DNA of 64,000 bases from Mesorhizobium sp. Pch-S. GTDB lineage: Bacteria; Pseudomonadota; Alphaproteobacteria; Rhizobiales; Rhizobiaceae. The stretch spans positions 4,115,501-4,179,500 of the forward strand of contig NZ_CP029562.1 in NCBI RefSeq assembly GCF_004136315.1. The letters are read 5' to 3'. Positions within the stretch are counted from its first letter, which is position 1. The number at the start of each line of letters is the position of its first letter. The notes beneath the pieces were generated by a model. That model made no database searches. It was given only the letters and a program-made list of their open reading frames with translations, and was not told the origin of the DNA. The position numbers were made by a program, and so were the translations under genes. Below, piece after piece: positions 36,813 to 45,052 of the stretch.

Positions 36813-38444
36813 GTGTTCAGTTTCTCGGGATTCACGCTGGATCCGGAACGCGGGGAATTGCGTACCCCCAGCGGGGAGTTGGCGCGCCTGCGCCCGAGAG
36901 CATTCGAACTGCTGCGGTTCTTCGTCGTCAACCCACGACGCCTGATCAGCAAACGCGAACTGATGGAAGCCGTCTGGCCGGGTATCCATGTCGGGGAAGA
37001 CAGCCTCTTCCAGGCGATCCGTGATATCCGCATCGCGCTGGGCGACGCTGACAAGCAGATCATCAGGCTCATGTTTGGCCGCGGTTATCTGTTTGCGGCC
37101 GATGTTTCCGGGATTGGAAATCCGGCGCCGGGTGACAATGAGGCAGTTTCCGCGCCGCCGCCCGTCATGCGCGGCCGTCGCGCCCGCCTGGGGTTTCTTG
37201 TCGCTGCGCTTGCCCTGGTGGCCGTTGCGATTGGCGTAACCGTTGTCATGAAAGGCAGCTTCGTCCATCCCTTGCCAGCCTCGCTCGGTGTCCGGCCAAT
37301 CGTGCATGTTGCCGAGGACCCGCAAGCCAGCTCCCTGTCCCAAGGCATCCTGACAGAGCTTGTTGGCGGTTTTTCGAAGATCGACGGCATCGATCTCATC
37401 GAACAGGGGGAGAGGAGCGTTTCGGATCGACGACGACCTGCGACTTATGAAGTCCAGGGAGAACTGCGTCGCGAAGGGCCGTCCTGGCATTATCAGGCGC
37501 GTCTCATTGATCTCGCGACCGGGCGCATCGAGACCGTTGCTGAAATTTCGGCGGATCCGGCGGGAAGCGATATCCAGAAATTGCAGAGCCGGTTCGCGGC
37601 GCGCATTGGCTATGCCCTTGCTGAAAAGCTGAATGGCCTGCAGGCCGTCGAACAACCAAAACGGGATGTCACGGGTGATGTCGCGATACGGCAGGCGATC
37701 GCCTCGATCAATCAGACGACACGGGAGCGCTTTTCAACCGCACGTGCAATCCTCGAGACGAACCTCGGCACTGATCCCGACAATGTCGATCTGCAGGTTG
37801 CACTGGCTGGACTTCATCTGCGTGGCATCCAGATGACCTGGTATGATCAGGCCGAAACCCTGGTCGCGGAGGAAAATGCGCGGGTCCTTCTGGAGAAGGC
37901 ACTGAAGGCACGGCCGAACAATGCCGCGGTGCTCGGCGCCTATTGCCGCTTTCTCACCGTAACCAACCAGTTTTCCGAAAGTCTTGTTGCCTGTGCAAGG
38001 GTTCTGACGGTCAACCCCTGGGATGGAATGGCCCTCTTTCATCTCGGCATGACGCAGATTCAACTGGGTCGTTTCGATGACGCGCTTGCAGTCTTTTCCG
38101 AGGCTGACCGGTTCGACACGCCGGAAGTCTCTCGATGGACATGGATGCTGGGTGCAGGCTGGGCAAGTCTTCTGGCGGGACGGAATGAAGCCGCAGTTGA
38201 CTGGCTTGAACGCTCGGTTGCGATAACGGCAGCATCTGGCCGAGCCCACCTGCTCCTTGCTGCAGCGTACCAACGTCTCGGGCGGGACGAAGATGCAAGA
38301 AAGGCTCTCGCGAAAGCGATGGAAATCAGGCCGGATTCCACGTCTCGCAACATTTCACTGCCGGCTCGCAATGCCAGCGACGTCTATCTTCGTGCCCGTC
38401 AGGACATCAACCGCATACTCGTCGGGCTTGGCTTGCCGAGCTAG
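36813..38444 (+). CDS. CadC-like membrane regulator: OmpR/PhoB winged helix, TM segment, TPR domain
   Basis: A 543-aa protein. Residues about 1-100 form an OmpR/PhoB-type effector domain (GFTLDPERGELRTPSG, RPRAFELLRFFV, LISKRELMEAVWPG, GRGYLFAA). A single transmembrane helix follows (LGFLVAALALVAVAIGVTVV). The remaining 380 or so residues are periplasmic, with TPR-like helices toward the end (GMALFHLGMTQIQLGRFDDA, LAAAYQRLGRDEDARKALAK). GTG 36813 is the likely start because it opens the effector domain and GGAAGC lies just upstream; the frame back to 36696 adds non-conserved sequence. One-component sensor regulators of this design act from the inner membrane. Target inferred: the divergent TPS operon and itself. 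Confidence 0.85.
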   Translation: MFSFSGFTLDPERGELRTPSGELARLRPRAFELLRFFVVNPRRLISKRELMEAVWPGIHVGEDSLFQAIRDIRIALGDADKQIIRLMFGRGYLFAADVSGIGNPAPGDNEAVSAPPPVMRGRRARLGFLVAALALVAVAIGVTVVMKGSFVHPLPASLGVRPIVHVAEDPQASSLSQGILTELVGGFSKIDGIDLIEQGERSVSDRRRPATYEVQGELRREGPSWHYQARLIDLATGRIETVAEISADPAGSDIQKLQSRFAARIGYALAEKLNGLQAVEQPKRDVTGDVAIRQAIASINQTTRERFSTARAILETNLGTDPDNVDLQVALAGLHLRGIQMTWYDQAETLVAEENARVLLEKALKARPNNAAVLGAYCRFLTVTNQFSESLVACARVLTVNPWDGMALFHLGMTQIQLGRFDDALAVFSEADRFDTPEVSRWTWMLGAGWASLLAGRNEAAVDWLERSVAITAASGRAHLLLAAAYQRLGRDEDARKALAKAMEIRPDSTSRNISLPARNASDVYLRARQDINRILVGLGLPS

Positions 38445-38642
38445 CTGCATTGACCGCCACGAGCGGGTGGCGGCTGGTCCAACAAGAAGAATGATGGCGA
38501 TCATTGCCGTGGGCATGTTTTGTGTCCCCTTTCTACAGTGGCTTGCCGCTATCGTGCGGCATACGACTGCGAATCCACGGCGAGACAAAGGGCATTGGCA
38601 GGGATGCAACCCCCGACAGAAACAGTCACTTCCAATGAGATC

Positions 38643-39929
38643 ATGCCACGCCAGACAGAAGTCGTGGTCATCGGCGGCGGCATCATCGGTGTCAGTACGG
38701 CCCTGTTTCTGGCAATGGCAGGGGTTCCGGTCGTCCTGTGTGAAAAGGGCGAAATCGCGGGCGAACAATCCAGTCGCAACTGGGGCTGGGTCCGCAGAAT
38801 GGGACGTGACCCGCGCGAACTTCCGCTGATCGTTGAAGCGATCAAGATCTGGGAAGACCTTTCCCGAATGCTTGGTGAAGACGTCGGCTACCGGCAAACC
38901 GGTATCCTGTACGCCTGTGAAAATGCCGGAGATGAGGCGCAGCGGGAAGCCTGGCTGAGAGCGGCCGGACCTTACAGCCTGGACACACATATGATGCGGG
39001 GGCAGTCGCTCGCCGACTTGCTGCCTGGTGCGGCAAAGCCTTGGCGAAGTGGTCTCTATACGCCAAGCGATGGACGCGCCGAACCGCAGAAGGCGGCCCC
39101 GGCGATTGCGCGCGCAGCGCAGCGACAGGGTGCCGTTGTCCTGCAGCAATGTGCCGTCCGTGGTGTCGAAACGACATCCGGGCGGGTAACATCGGTGGTG
39201 ACGGAGCGCGGTCCAATCGCATGCAAGACGGTGGTTCTCGCCGGCGGAATCTGGAGTACGCTTTTCTGCCGCAGTCTGGGTATTCGTCTGCCGCAGCTTG
39301 GCGTGAGGGCCTCCGTTCTGCGGACCAGCCCGCTTGACGGACCTCCTGGCGCTGCCTGGTCATCGCAGTTCGCTTATCGAAAGCGTCTCGACGGCGGGTA
39401 CACCATCGCCAATGGTTCTGAAAACCGCGCCGAAATAACCCCGGACAGCTTCCGCTATTTCATGGATTTCCTGCCCCTTCTCAAAATCGAGGGGCGACAC
39501 CTCCAGCTGAGATTTGGCCGCGCCTTTTTCGACCGATGGCGATTGGAGCGCCCATGGGCTCTCGATGATGTTTCACCATTCGAACACGTGCGCACCCTTG
39601 ACCCCGACCCGGTCGAAACGACGCTCGACAAGGCCTATCGATCCTTGACGCGCGTCTTTCCCCGATTCAGCGAGGCCAGGATCGTGCAGAGATGGGGTGG
39701 GATGATCGATGCGATGCCAGACACGATCCCGGTCATCTCGCCCATCGATGTGCTTCCCGGACTGATCGTTGGCACCGGCTTTTCCGGTCATGGCTTTGGA
39801 ATTGGACCCGGGGCAGGGCGCCTTCTTGCGGATCTGGCGCTCGGCCGGGAGCCGATTGTCGATCCGTCTCCATTCAGGCACTCAAGGTTCCATGACGGTT
39901 CTCCGATCCGACCCTTCGGCGGCGTTTGA
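38643..39929 (+). CDS. FAD-dependent oxidoreductase (D-amino-acid oxidase/DAO family)
   Basis: A flavoprotein of about 428 aa. The N-terminal dinucleotide-binding motif is EVVVIGGGIIGVSTALFLA, followed by VVLCEKGEIAGEQSSRNWG. The C-terminal FAD contact is VGTGFSGHGFGIGPGAGRLL. The family oxidises amines or amino acids, giving an imino product and H2O2 or passing electrons to a quinone. ATG 38643 gives the typical N-terminus; ATG 38604 with AGGG upstream would add 13 residues. It precedes the amide-utilisation locus by 200 bp and might act on related nitrogen compounds, but no sequence feature proves a link. Confidence 0.88.
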   Translation: MPRQTEVVVIGGGIIGVSTALFLAMAGVPVVLCEKGEIAGEQSSRNWGWVRRMGRDPRELPLIVEAIKIWEDLSRMLGEDVGYRQTGILYACENAGDEAQREAWLRAAGPYSLDTHMMRGQSLADLLPGAAKPWRSGLYTPSDGRAEPQKAAPAIARAAQRQGAVVLQQCAVRGVETTSGRVTSVVTERGPIACKTVVLAGGIWSTLFCRSLGIRLPQLGVRASVLRTSPLDGPPGAAWSSQFAYRKRLDGGYTIANGSENRAEITPDSFRYFMDFLPLLKIEGRHLQLRFGRAFFDRWRLERPWALDDVSPFEHVRTLDPDPVETTLDKAYRSLTRVFPRFSEARIVQRWGGMIDAMPDTIPVISPIDVLPGLIVGTGFSGHGFGIGPGAGRLLADLALGREPIVDPSPFRHSRFHDGSPIRPFGGV

Positions 39930-40131
39930 TGGCCGGTCCGGGCAGATTTCCGGCCACGATGAACGGCTTGAGCCCGGAAGCCCGCAGGGGAATTGAGGTC
40001 AGTGCTGGCGTGCGCCAGCGCAAGACGTCGCCCGCGAAACGCGCAGATCGTTCTCGCCGGGGGGCCTGGCTCGACTGATTGCATCAATCGGCGAAGTAAA
40101 CTACGCCATGGCTGGATAAAGGGCTCGGAAG
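39930..40131. promoter_or_regulatory. Upstream region of amiC-like gene with inverted repeats
   Basis: Three inverted repeats stand out. TGGCCGG/CCGGCCA (39930-39956) starts right after the oxidoreductase stop and may end its transcript. GCTGGCG-TG-CGCCAGC lies at 40004-40019. GATTG-CAT-CAATC lies at 40077-40089, about 43 bp before the amiC-like start. The latter two could be operators for the amide locus. No promoter hexamers were confidently read. Confidence 0.45.
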
Positions 40132-41265
40132 ATGTCAGCGACGTGGCGTATTGGCATTCTGTTTTCTCGCAGTGGCATCACTGCGGTCACGGAATCCGAG
40201 CATTTCTTCGGAACGGCACTGGCCATCGAGGAGATCAACGCCGGCGGCGGCGTCCTGGGACGCCAGATCGAGCCGATAGCTTATGATCCGGCTGGCGATC
40301 CCGAGGGGTATCGCTCCCTGGCCCGCAAACTGCTGACCGAAGACGACGTCAACGTGATCTTCGGATGTTCGATGTCGGGAAGCCGAAAGGCTGCCCTACC
40401 CATCGTCGAACGACACAATGGCCTGCTCTGGTATCCGTCGATCTATGAAGGCTTCGAATATTCCGAAAACGTCCTTTATACGGGCGCCACCCTCAACCAG
40501 AACACATTCGCGCTCGCCGATTTCATCATGCAGCACTATGGGTCGCGCATCTTCATGGCCGGTTCCGACTACATCTATCCGCACGAATCCAATCGGGTCA
40601 TGCGCGATCTGCTGGAGTGCAAGGGCGGCGAGATCGTCGGCGAACATTATGTGCCGCTGGATGCTGACGAGCGCACGATGCGCCGGCTCATGAAGGAGAT
40701 CGAGAAAACCGAGGCTGATGCAGTGTTTTCGACCGTCATCGGGCGCAGCGCACAGAAACTCTACGGCATGTATGCCGATGCCGGTATCGATCGGGAAAAG
40801 CGTCCAATCGCGAGCCTGACACTCGCCGAAAGTGAAATCCGTGTCATCGGTCCAGAGCGGTGCACCGGTCACGTCCTGTCTGCTCCCTATCTCGCTACGG
40901 TCGAAAATGACGAAAACCATCGCTTCATCCGAGCCCTGACGGCTCGCTTCGATGGCAATGCCATGGCGACGATGTGGTCACAGACCGCCTATGCCCAGAT
41001 TCACCTGTTTGCGCGAGCTCTCGAACTGGCGGAAACCCTTGACACTCACCGCCTGGGGCAGGCGGCGTTGGCGGTCGACTACATGTCGCCGGAGGGGCGC
41101 CTACACTTTGATCCGGAAAACCGGCATGTCTGGTCCACGCCTCGCATCGGGGTCGCGAATGCGAAAGGACAGTTCGATATCGCCTGGGAATCGCAGGTTC
41201 AGATACGGCCTGATCCCTATCTCGCCTCCATTCGTTTCGAGGAGCCGTGGTTGCAGAGCTCATAA
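40132..41265 (+). CDS. amiC: AmiC-type amide-binding regulator (periplasmic-binding fold, cytoplasmic)
   Basis: A 377-aa protein related to amide/urea substrate-binding proteins: IGILFSRSGITAVTES, AIEEINAGGGVLGRQIE, FGCSMSGSRKAALPIVERH, LLWYPSIYEGFEYSENVLYT, FMAGSDYIYPHESNRVM. It lacks a signal peptide (MSATWRIGILFS), so it is cytoplasmic, as in Pseudomonas AmiC, which binds amides and releases AmiR. GGAAG immediately precedes the ATG. It ends just before the AmiR-type gene and is followed by a nitrilase and an ABC transporter, fitting an amide-sensing role. The inducing ligand is unknown. Confidence 0.88.
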   Translation: MSATWRIGILFSRSGITAVTESEHFFGTALAIEEINAGGGVLGRQIEPIAYDPAGDPEGYRSLARKLLTEDDVNVIFGCSMSGSRKAALPIVERHNGLLWYPSIYEGFEYSENVLYTGATLNQNTFALADFIMQHYGSRIFMAGSDYIYPHESNRVMRDLLECKGGEIVGEHYVPLDADERTMRRLMKEIEKTEADAVFSTVIGRSAQKLYGMYADAGIDREKRPIASLTLAESEIRVIGPERCTGHVLSAPYLATVENDENHRFIRALTARFDGNAMATMWSQTAYAQIHLFARALELAETLDTHRLGQAALAVDYMSPEGRLHFDPENRHVWSTPRIGVANAKGQFDIAWESQVQIRPDPYLASIRFEEPWLQSS

Positions 41266-41266
41266 G

Positions 41267-41890
41267 GTGTCGACATTGAAACGAATCCTCGACGATCTGC
41301 GCCAGGCGCGGGTTCTGGTTCTGCACCCGCGGGACGAGGACGGGTCGGCATTGGTCGATCATCTCAAGCGGCTGGGCTGCGACGTCAAGGCGATGTGGCC
41401 GCCGCCAGCGACGCTCTCGGCCGATCTCGACGCCATTTTTCTGCAGGTCGGCGACACTGCGATCGATCCGCTGGTCTCGTTGCTGGAAGGTACCAAGGCC
41501 GCGGTCATAGCCATTGTGACCTATGAGAGCCCGACTTCGCTGAAGGCGATTGTCGATCTCAATGCGCACGGCGTCCTGACCAAGCCGCTGCGTCAGCTTG
41601 GCGTGCTGACCCAGTTCGCCCTGGCGCGATATCGCGTCGGCTACTAAAGCCGGCTGGCCAATAAGGTCCGCAAGCTGGAGGATACGCTGAAAGGCCGCCG
41701 GGCGATCGAGAAGGCAGTGAAGATCCTAACCGAGCTGAATGGGATCGAGGAAGACGCAGCCTACAAGCTCATCAGGGATCAGGCGACCTCCAAGCGGGTT
41801 GCGATCGTCACCGTAGCCGAGAGCATTATCTCGGCAAGCGAGGCGATGCGGGCTTTTGGTCTCACCGTGTCGGGGCCGTTGAAAGTCTGA
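41267..41890 (+). pseudogene. amiR: AmiR-type antiterminator (receiver-like + ANTAR) with in-frame stop
   Basis: The N-terminal pseudo-receiver domain (ARVLVLHPRDEDGSALVDHL to GVLTKPLRQLGVLTQFALAR) is intact. It stops at TAA 41645-41647 after RYRVGY. The same frame continues without further stops to TGA 41888-41890 and encodes a complete ANTAR domain: SRLANKVRKLEDTLKGRRA, then AVKILTELNGIEEDAAYKLI and KRVAIVTVAESII. A single change at this codon (for example GAA to TAA) explains it. The ANTAR domain binds RNA hairpins, so the short product should not antiterminate unless the stop is read through. Start is GTG 41267 or TTG 41276. Confidence 0.88.
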
Positions 41891-42005
41891 CGGCTGCCGG
41901 CTTCGACTGCGCATGCCGACACTGATCCTGCGGCGCCTGCTTTTGCCGCCGCTCTATTTTTTGCCGCTTGACGACTTCCGCCAAACTGTGTTTGCTTCAG
42001 CGAGA

Positions 42006-42095
42006 GAGCAGGTTTGCTCGGCGGCTGGATAGCCGCGAAAATTCTGGCTGTGCAGCCCTTGGCTAGCGGATTGAATTCCGCGCCAGGGGTTTTTT
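42006..42095 (+). promoter_or_regulatory. Candidate ANTAR antitermination leader upstream of nitrilase gene
   Basis: Consecutive hairpins precede the hydrolase. GAGC/GCTC encloses a six-base loop at 42006-42019. GCGGCT/AGCCGC lies at 42021-42036. GGCT/AGCC at 42046-42057 overlaps the 5' arm of the terminator at 42056-42095. Tandem small hairpins, one competing with a terminator, are the design recognised by AmiR/NasR-type ANTAR proteins. The loop bases do not match the usual A1/G4 hexaloop consensus well, so the exact recognition elements are uncertain. Confidence 0.6.
42056..42095 (+). terminator. Intrinsic terminator in the nitrilase leader
   Basis: CCCTTGGC (42056-42063) pairs with GCCAGGGG (42082-42089) including one G-U. 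An inner stem GCGGA/TCCGC closes a TTGAAT loop. Six T residues follow at 42090-42095. It lies 16 bp before the nitrilase start, a position that only makes sense as a regulated attenuator. Confidence 0.8.
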
Positions 42096-42111
42096 GCGTT
42101 TGGAGATAGAC

Positions 42112-42960
42112 TTGAGCATACCGACGGAAGTGCTTCGCCCCGATTTCAACGTCGCCTGCATCCAGTACGAGCCGGTCATAGGCAGGGTCGATGCCAATCT
42201 GGCCGCCATGGAGGCGCGCATCCGCGAGGCGCACGCCAGTGGTGCCAGTCTGGCTGTGCTGCCCGAACTGGCCGATACAGGCTACGTCTTCGAAAGCCGC
42301 GAGGAACTTGCGCGCCTGGCCGCGCCAATTCCGGACGGATTGTCAGCGCAGCGTCTGATCGCATTGGCCCAGGAACTCGGCATCCACATCGTCTGCGGGC
42401 TCGCTGAGAGAGATGGCGACCTGTTCTACAACTCTGCCATCCTTTGCGGCCCATCCGGCTATATCGGCAAGTTCCGCAAACTCCACCTGTGGAATCGCGA
42501 GAAGCTGTTCTTCGAGCCCGGAGATCTTGGTCTGCCGGTGTTCGACACGGCTCTGGGACCGATCGGATTGGCAATCTGCTACGACGGCTGGTTCCCGGAG
42601 ACATTTCGCCAGCTCGGGCTGAAGGGCGCGGAACTGGTCTGCGTGCCGACCAACTGGGTGCCGATCCCCGGTCATGACGGCGCAGACGTACCGATGGCCA
42701 ACATCCTTCATCAGGCCGCGGCTCATTCGAATGCTCTCTATATCGCTTGCGCCGACCGCATCGGAACGGAGCGCGGACAGCCGTTTATCGGCAGCAGCAT
42801 CATCGTGGGCCCGAATGGCAGGCTGTTGGCAGGCCCCGCCAGCCGAACTGGCGATGCCATTCTCATGGCTGCCGTTTCGCCTGGCATCGCAGTGCAAAGC
42901 CGCATCGTCAGCGAACGCAACGATGTGATCAATGATCGACGGCCGGACGTCTACGGCTGA
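42112..42960 (+). CDS. Nitrilase-superfamily carbon-nitrogen hydrolase (amidase/nitrilase)
   Basis: A 282-aa enzyme hydrolysing an amide or nitrile bond via a Glu-Lys-Cys triad. The triad is visible as E52 in LAVLPELADTGY, K123 in GKFRKLHLWNRE and C156 in GLAICYDGWFPE. TTG at 42112 is the likely start because GGAG (42102-42105) precedes it at the right distance; the frame also opens at TTG 42094 inside the terminator T-run. Context (AmiC/AmiR, amide-type ABC transporter 50 bp downstream) supports an aliphatic amide or nitrile substrate, releasing ammonia. The exact substrate is not predictable. Confidence 0.87.
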   Translation: MSIPTEVLRPDFNVACIQYEPVIGRVDANLAAMEARIREAHASGASLAVLPELADTGYVFESREELARLAAPIPDGLSAQRLIALAQELGIHIVCGLAERDGDLFYNSAILCGPSGYIGKFRKLHLWNREKLFFEPGDLGLPVFDTALGPIGLAICYDGWFPETFRQLGLKGAELVCVPTNWVPIPGHDGADVPMANILHQAAAHSNALYIACADRIGTERGQPFIGSSIIVGPNGRLLAGPASRTGDAILMAAVSPGIAVQSRIVSERNDVINDRRPDVYG

Positions 42961-43007
42961 CCGATACGAATCCACCAACGACAACCATGAAAAAAAGGGG
43001 AACCAAC

Positions 43008-44162
43008 ATGGGTAGAACGACAAGAAAACTGCTTTTCGCGATGGCCGGCGCGCTGCTGGCGACAGCAGCATGGGCCGAGGAGCCGATCAAGATCGGCATA
43101 CCGGTTGGCCTGTCTGGTGCCAACAGCGTGGTTGCGCCGTCGGTGGTGCAATCGGCCGAGCTGGCCGTCGAGGAGATCAATGCGGCGGGCGGCGTGCTGG
43201 GGCGCAAGCTGGAGCTTGAGATCGCCGACGATGCCTCGGGCGCGGCGGGGGCGCAGAAGGCATTCGACTCGCTCGTTTTCCAGAAGGAGGTCAACGCCAT
43301 CATCTCGATGGAGACCAGCGCGGCCCGAAATGCCGGCCTGCCCATCGTCGCGAAGGGCGAAGTTCCCTTCATCTACACCTCCTTCTACGAAGGGCGTTCC
43401 TGCAGCCCAAACCTCTATGTGAACGGCTGGGTGCCTGAACAGCAGGTGCCACCCGTCGTCGACTATTTCGTCAAGAAGGAGGGAGCCAAGAAATTCTTCC
43501 TGGTGGGCAGCGACTATGCCTTCGGCCGGGGCATGCTCGAGTTCGCCCGGACATATATCGAGAAGGCTGGCGCGCAGGTCGTGGGTGAGGAATATCTGCC
43601 CATCGAAGGCACTGACTGGACGGCCATCATTTCCAAGCTGAAAAGTTCCGGTGCCGATGCCCTGATCACATCGACTGCCGGAGGAGCGCCGAACGTCACG
43701 CTCACCAAGCAGCTGCGGGGCGCGGGCGTGAAACTGCCTTACGGCAATCTCGCCGTTGACGAGGGGACGGCCAAGAGCATGGGGCCTGACGCTGCAGGCA
43801 TATACATTGCAGCCTCCTACGTGACTTCCATCGACAGCCCGGCCAACAAGAAATTCCTCGAGGCCATGCAGAAGAAGTTCAGCGGTGATTTGCGCACGCC
43901 CAACGACCTTTCCGTGCCGCAATATGAGGGCATCTATCTCTACAAGGCTGCTGTCGAGAAGGCGGGTTCCACCGATACGTCCGCCGTGCTTTCAGCTCTG
44001 GGGGAAGTCTCCTTCGCCGGTCCGCGCGGTACGGTTTCGATGAACAAGCAGCACCATGCGCCGCTGACGATGTATCTCGGCCAGGTGCAGGAGGACGGCT
44101 CGGTGAAGGTGGTCGATACTTTCGCGGATGTCGATCCCGGCACCCAGTGTCCCAATCTCTGA
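43008..44162 (+). CDS. ABC transporter substrate-binding protein (amino acid/amide/urea type)
   Basis: A 384-aa periplasmic protein. The signal peptide (LLFAMAGALLATAAWAEE) is followed by IKIGIPVGLSGANSVVAPS and ELAVEEINAAGGVLGRKLEL, typical of the Liv/Urt/Fmd family. ATG 43008 has AGGGG seven bases upstream, better than ATG 42987, which precedes that site. It resembles the AmiC-like protein upstream in sequence (FIYTSFYEGRSCSPNLYVNG against the corresponding YEGFEYSENVLY region), as expected if both bind the same class of ligand. It delivers the substrate to the permeases encoded next. Confidence 0.92.
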   Translation: MGRTTRKLLFAMAGALLATAAWAEEPIKIGIPVGLSGANSVVAPSVVQSAELAVEEINAAGGVLGRKLELEIADDASGAAGAQKAFDSLVFQKEVNAIISMETSAARNAGLPIVAKGEVPFIYTSFYEGRSCSPNLYVNGWVPEQQVPPVVDYFVKKEGAKKFFLVGSDYAFGRGMLEFARTYIEKAGAQVVGEEYLPIEGTDWTAIISKLKSSGADALITSTAGGAPNVTLTKQLRGAGVKLPYGNLAVDEGTAKSMGPDAAGIYIAASYVTSIDSPANKKFLEAMQKKFSGDLRTPNDLSVPQYEGIYLYKAAVEKAGSTDTSAVLSALGEVSFAGPRGTVSMNKQHHAPLTMYLGQVQEDGSVKVVDTFADVDPGTQCPNL

Positions 44163-44219
44163 CATCGATCTGATCGAAAGGGGCGGCTGGGCCTGCTCCT
44201 TTCGACACAGGGAGAGATC

Positions 44220-45052
44220 ATGACCATTCTGCTCGACGTTATCACGACCGCAGCCATCCTGTTTGTCGTCGCGGCCGGACTCCTGGCGATCTTTGGCGTG
44301 CTCAAGATCATCAATTTCGCCCATGGCGCCTGGCTGACGGTCGGCGGCTACTGCGCGGTCGCCACCATGGCGATGGGGCTCAATCCATGGCTGGCGCTGC
44401 CGATCGCATTCGTCGTCGGCTCGGCCCTCGGTGGCATTACCGAAGTGCTTGTGGTGCGGCCGCTCTACCGGCGGCCGCTCGATGCCATCCTCGCCACCTG
44501 GGGTCTCGGTATCGTCGTCGGTCAATTGATCACGCTGTTGTTTGGCCGTGACGTGCAATTCACGCCGAACCTGCTCTCGGGAACGATCGATGTCTTTGGT
44601 ATCGACTACTCGTTCTATCGGCTCTTCATGGTCCTGGCGGCCCTGGTCGTCGGCCTTGGTTTCGCCGTGCTGCTTGACGGAACCCGTCTTGGCCTCTCTG
44701 CCCGCGCGGTCATCATGAACGAGACGCTGGCGCGCGCGCTGGGCATCGATACGGCGAAAGTGCGCCTGACCACCTTCATGATCGGCACGGGGCTGACTGC
44801 ACTGGCTGGAGTGCTCCTGACACCGCTGACCAGCGTGGACCCCGACATGGGGCTGGCCTGGCTCATCGGCGCCTTCATGCTGGTCATGGTGGCGGCTCCT
44901 CGTTTGGCGCCCTGGCCGTGGCGTGTCTGGTTTTCGGCGGAGCGCAGACGCTGGTCAGCACATTCGTCAGCCCGGTGCTTGGCGGCATCACGGTCGCCGT
45001 CCTTTGCGCGCTCGTGCTTCGTATCAGCCCGAAAGGATTCGCTAGTGCCTGA
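44220..45052 (+). pseudogene. livH: LivH-type ABC permease, frameshifted
   Basis: The frame from ATG 44220 encodes a typical branched-chain amino acid/urea permease (FGVLKIINFAHGAWLTVGGY, ALGIDTAKVRLTTFMIGTGL) up to GAFMLVMVA near residue 225. The correct C-terminus (GSSFGALAVACLVFGGAQTL, LVLRISPKGFASA) is in another phase from 44894, ending at TGA 45050-45052. One base is missing in the GGCGGC run at 44892-44896; restoring it gives a normal 277-aa LivH. As read, the frame runs on into the next gene, giving an artificial 865-aa fusion. The truncated, garbled permease would probably inactivate the transporter unless this is a sequencing error. Confidence 0.87.
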
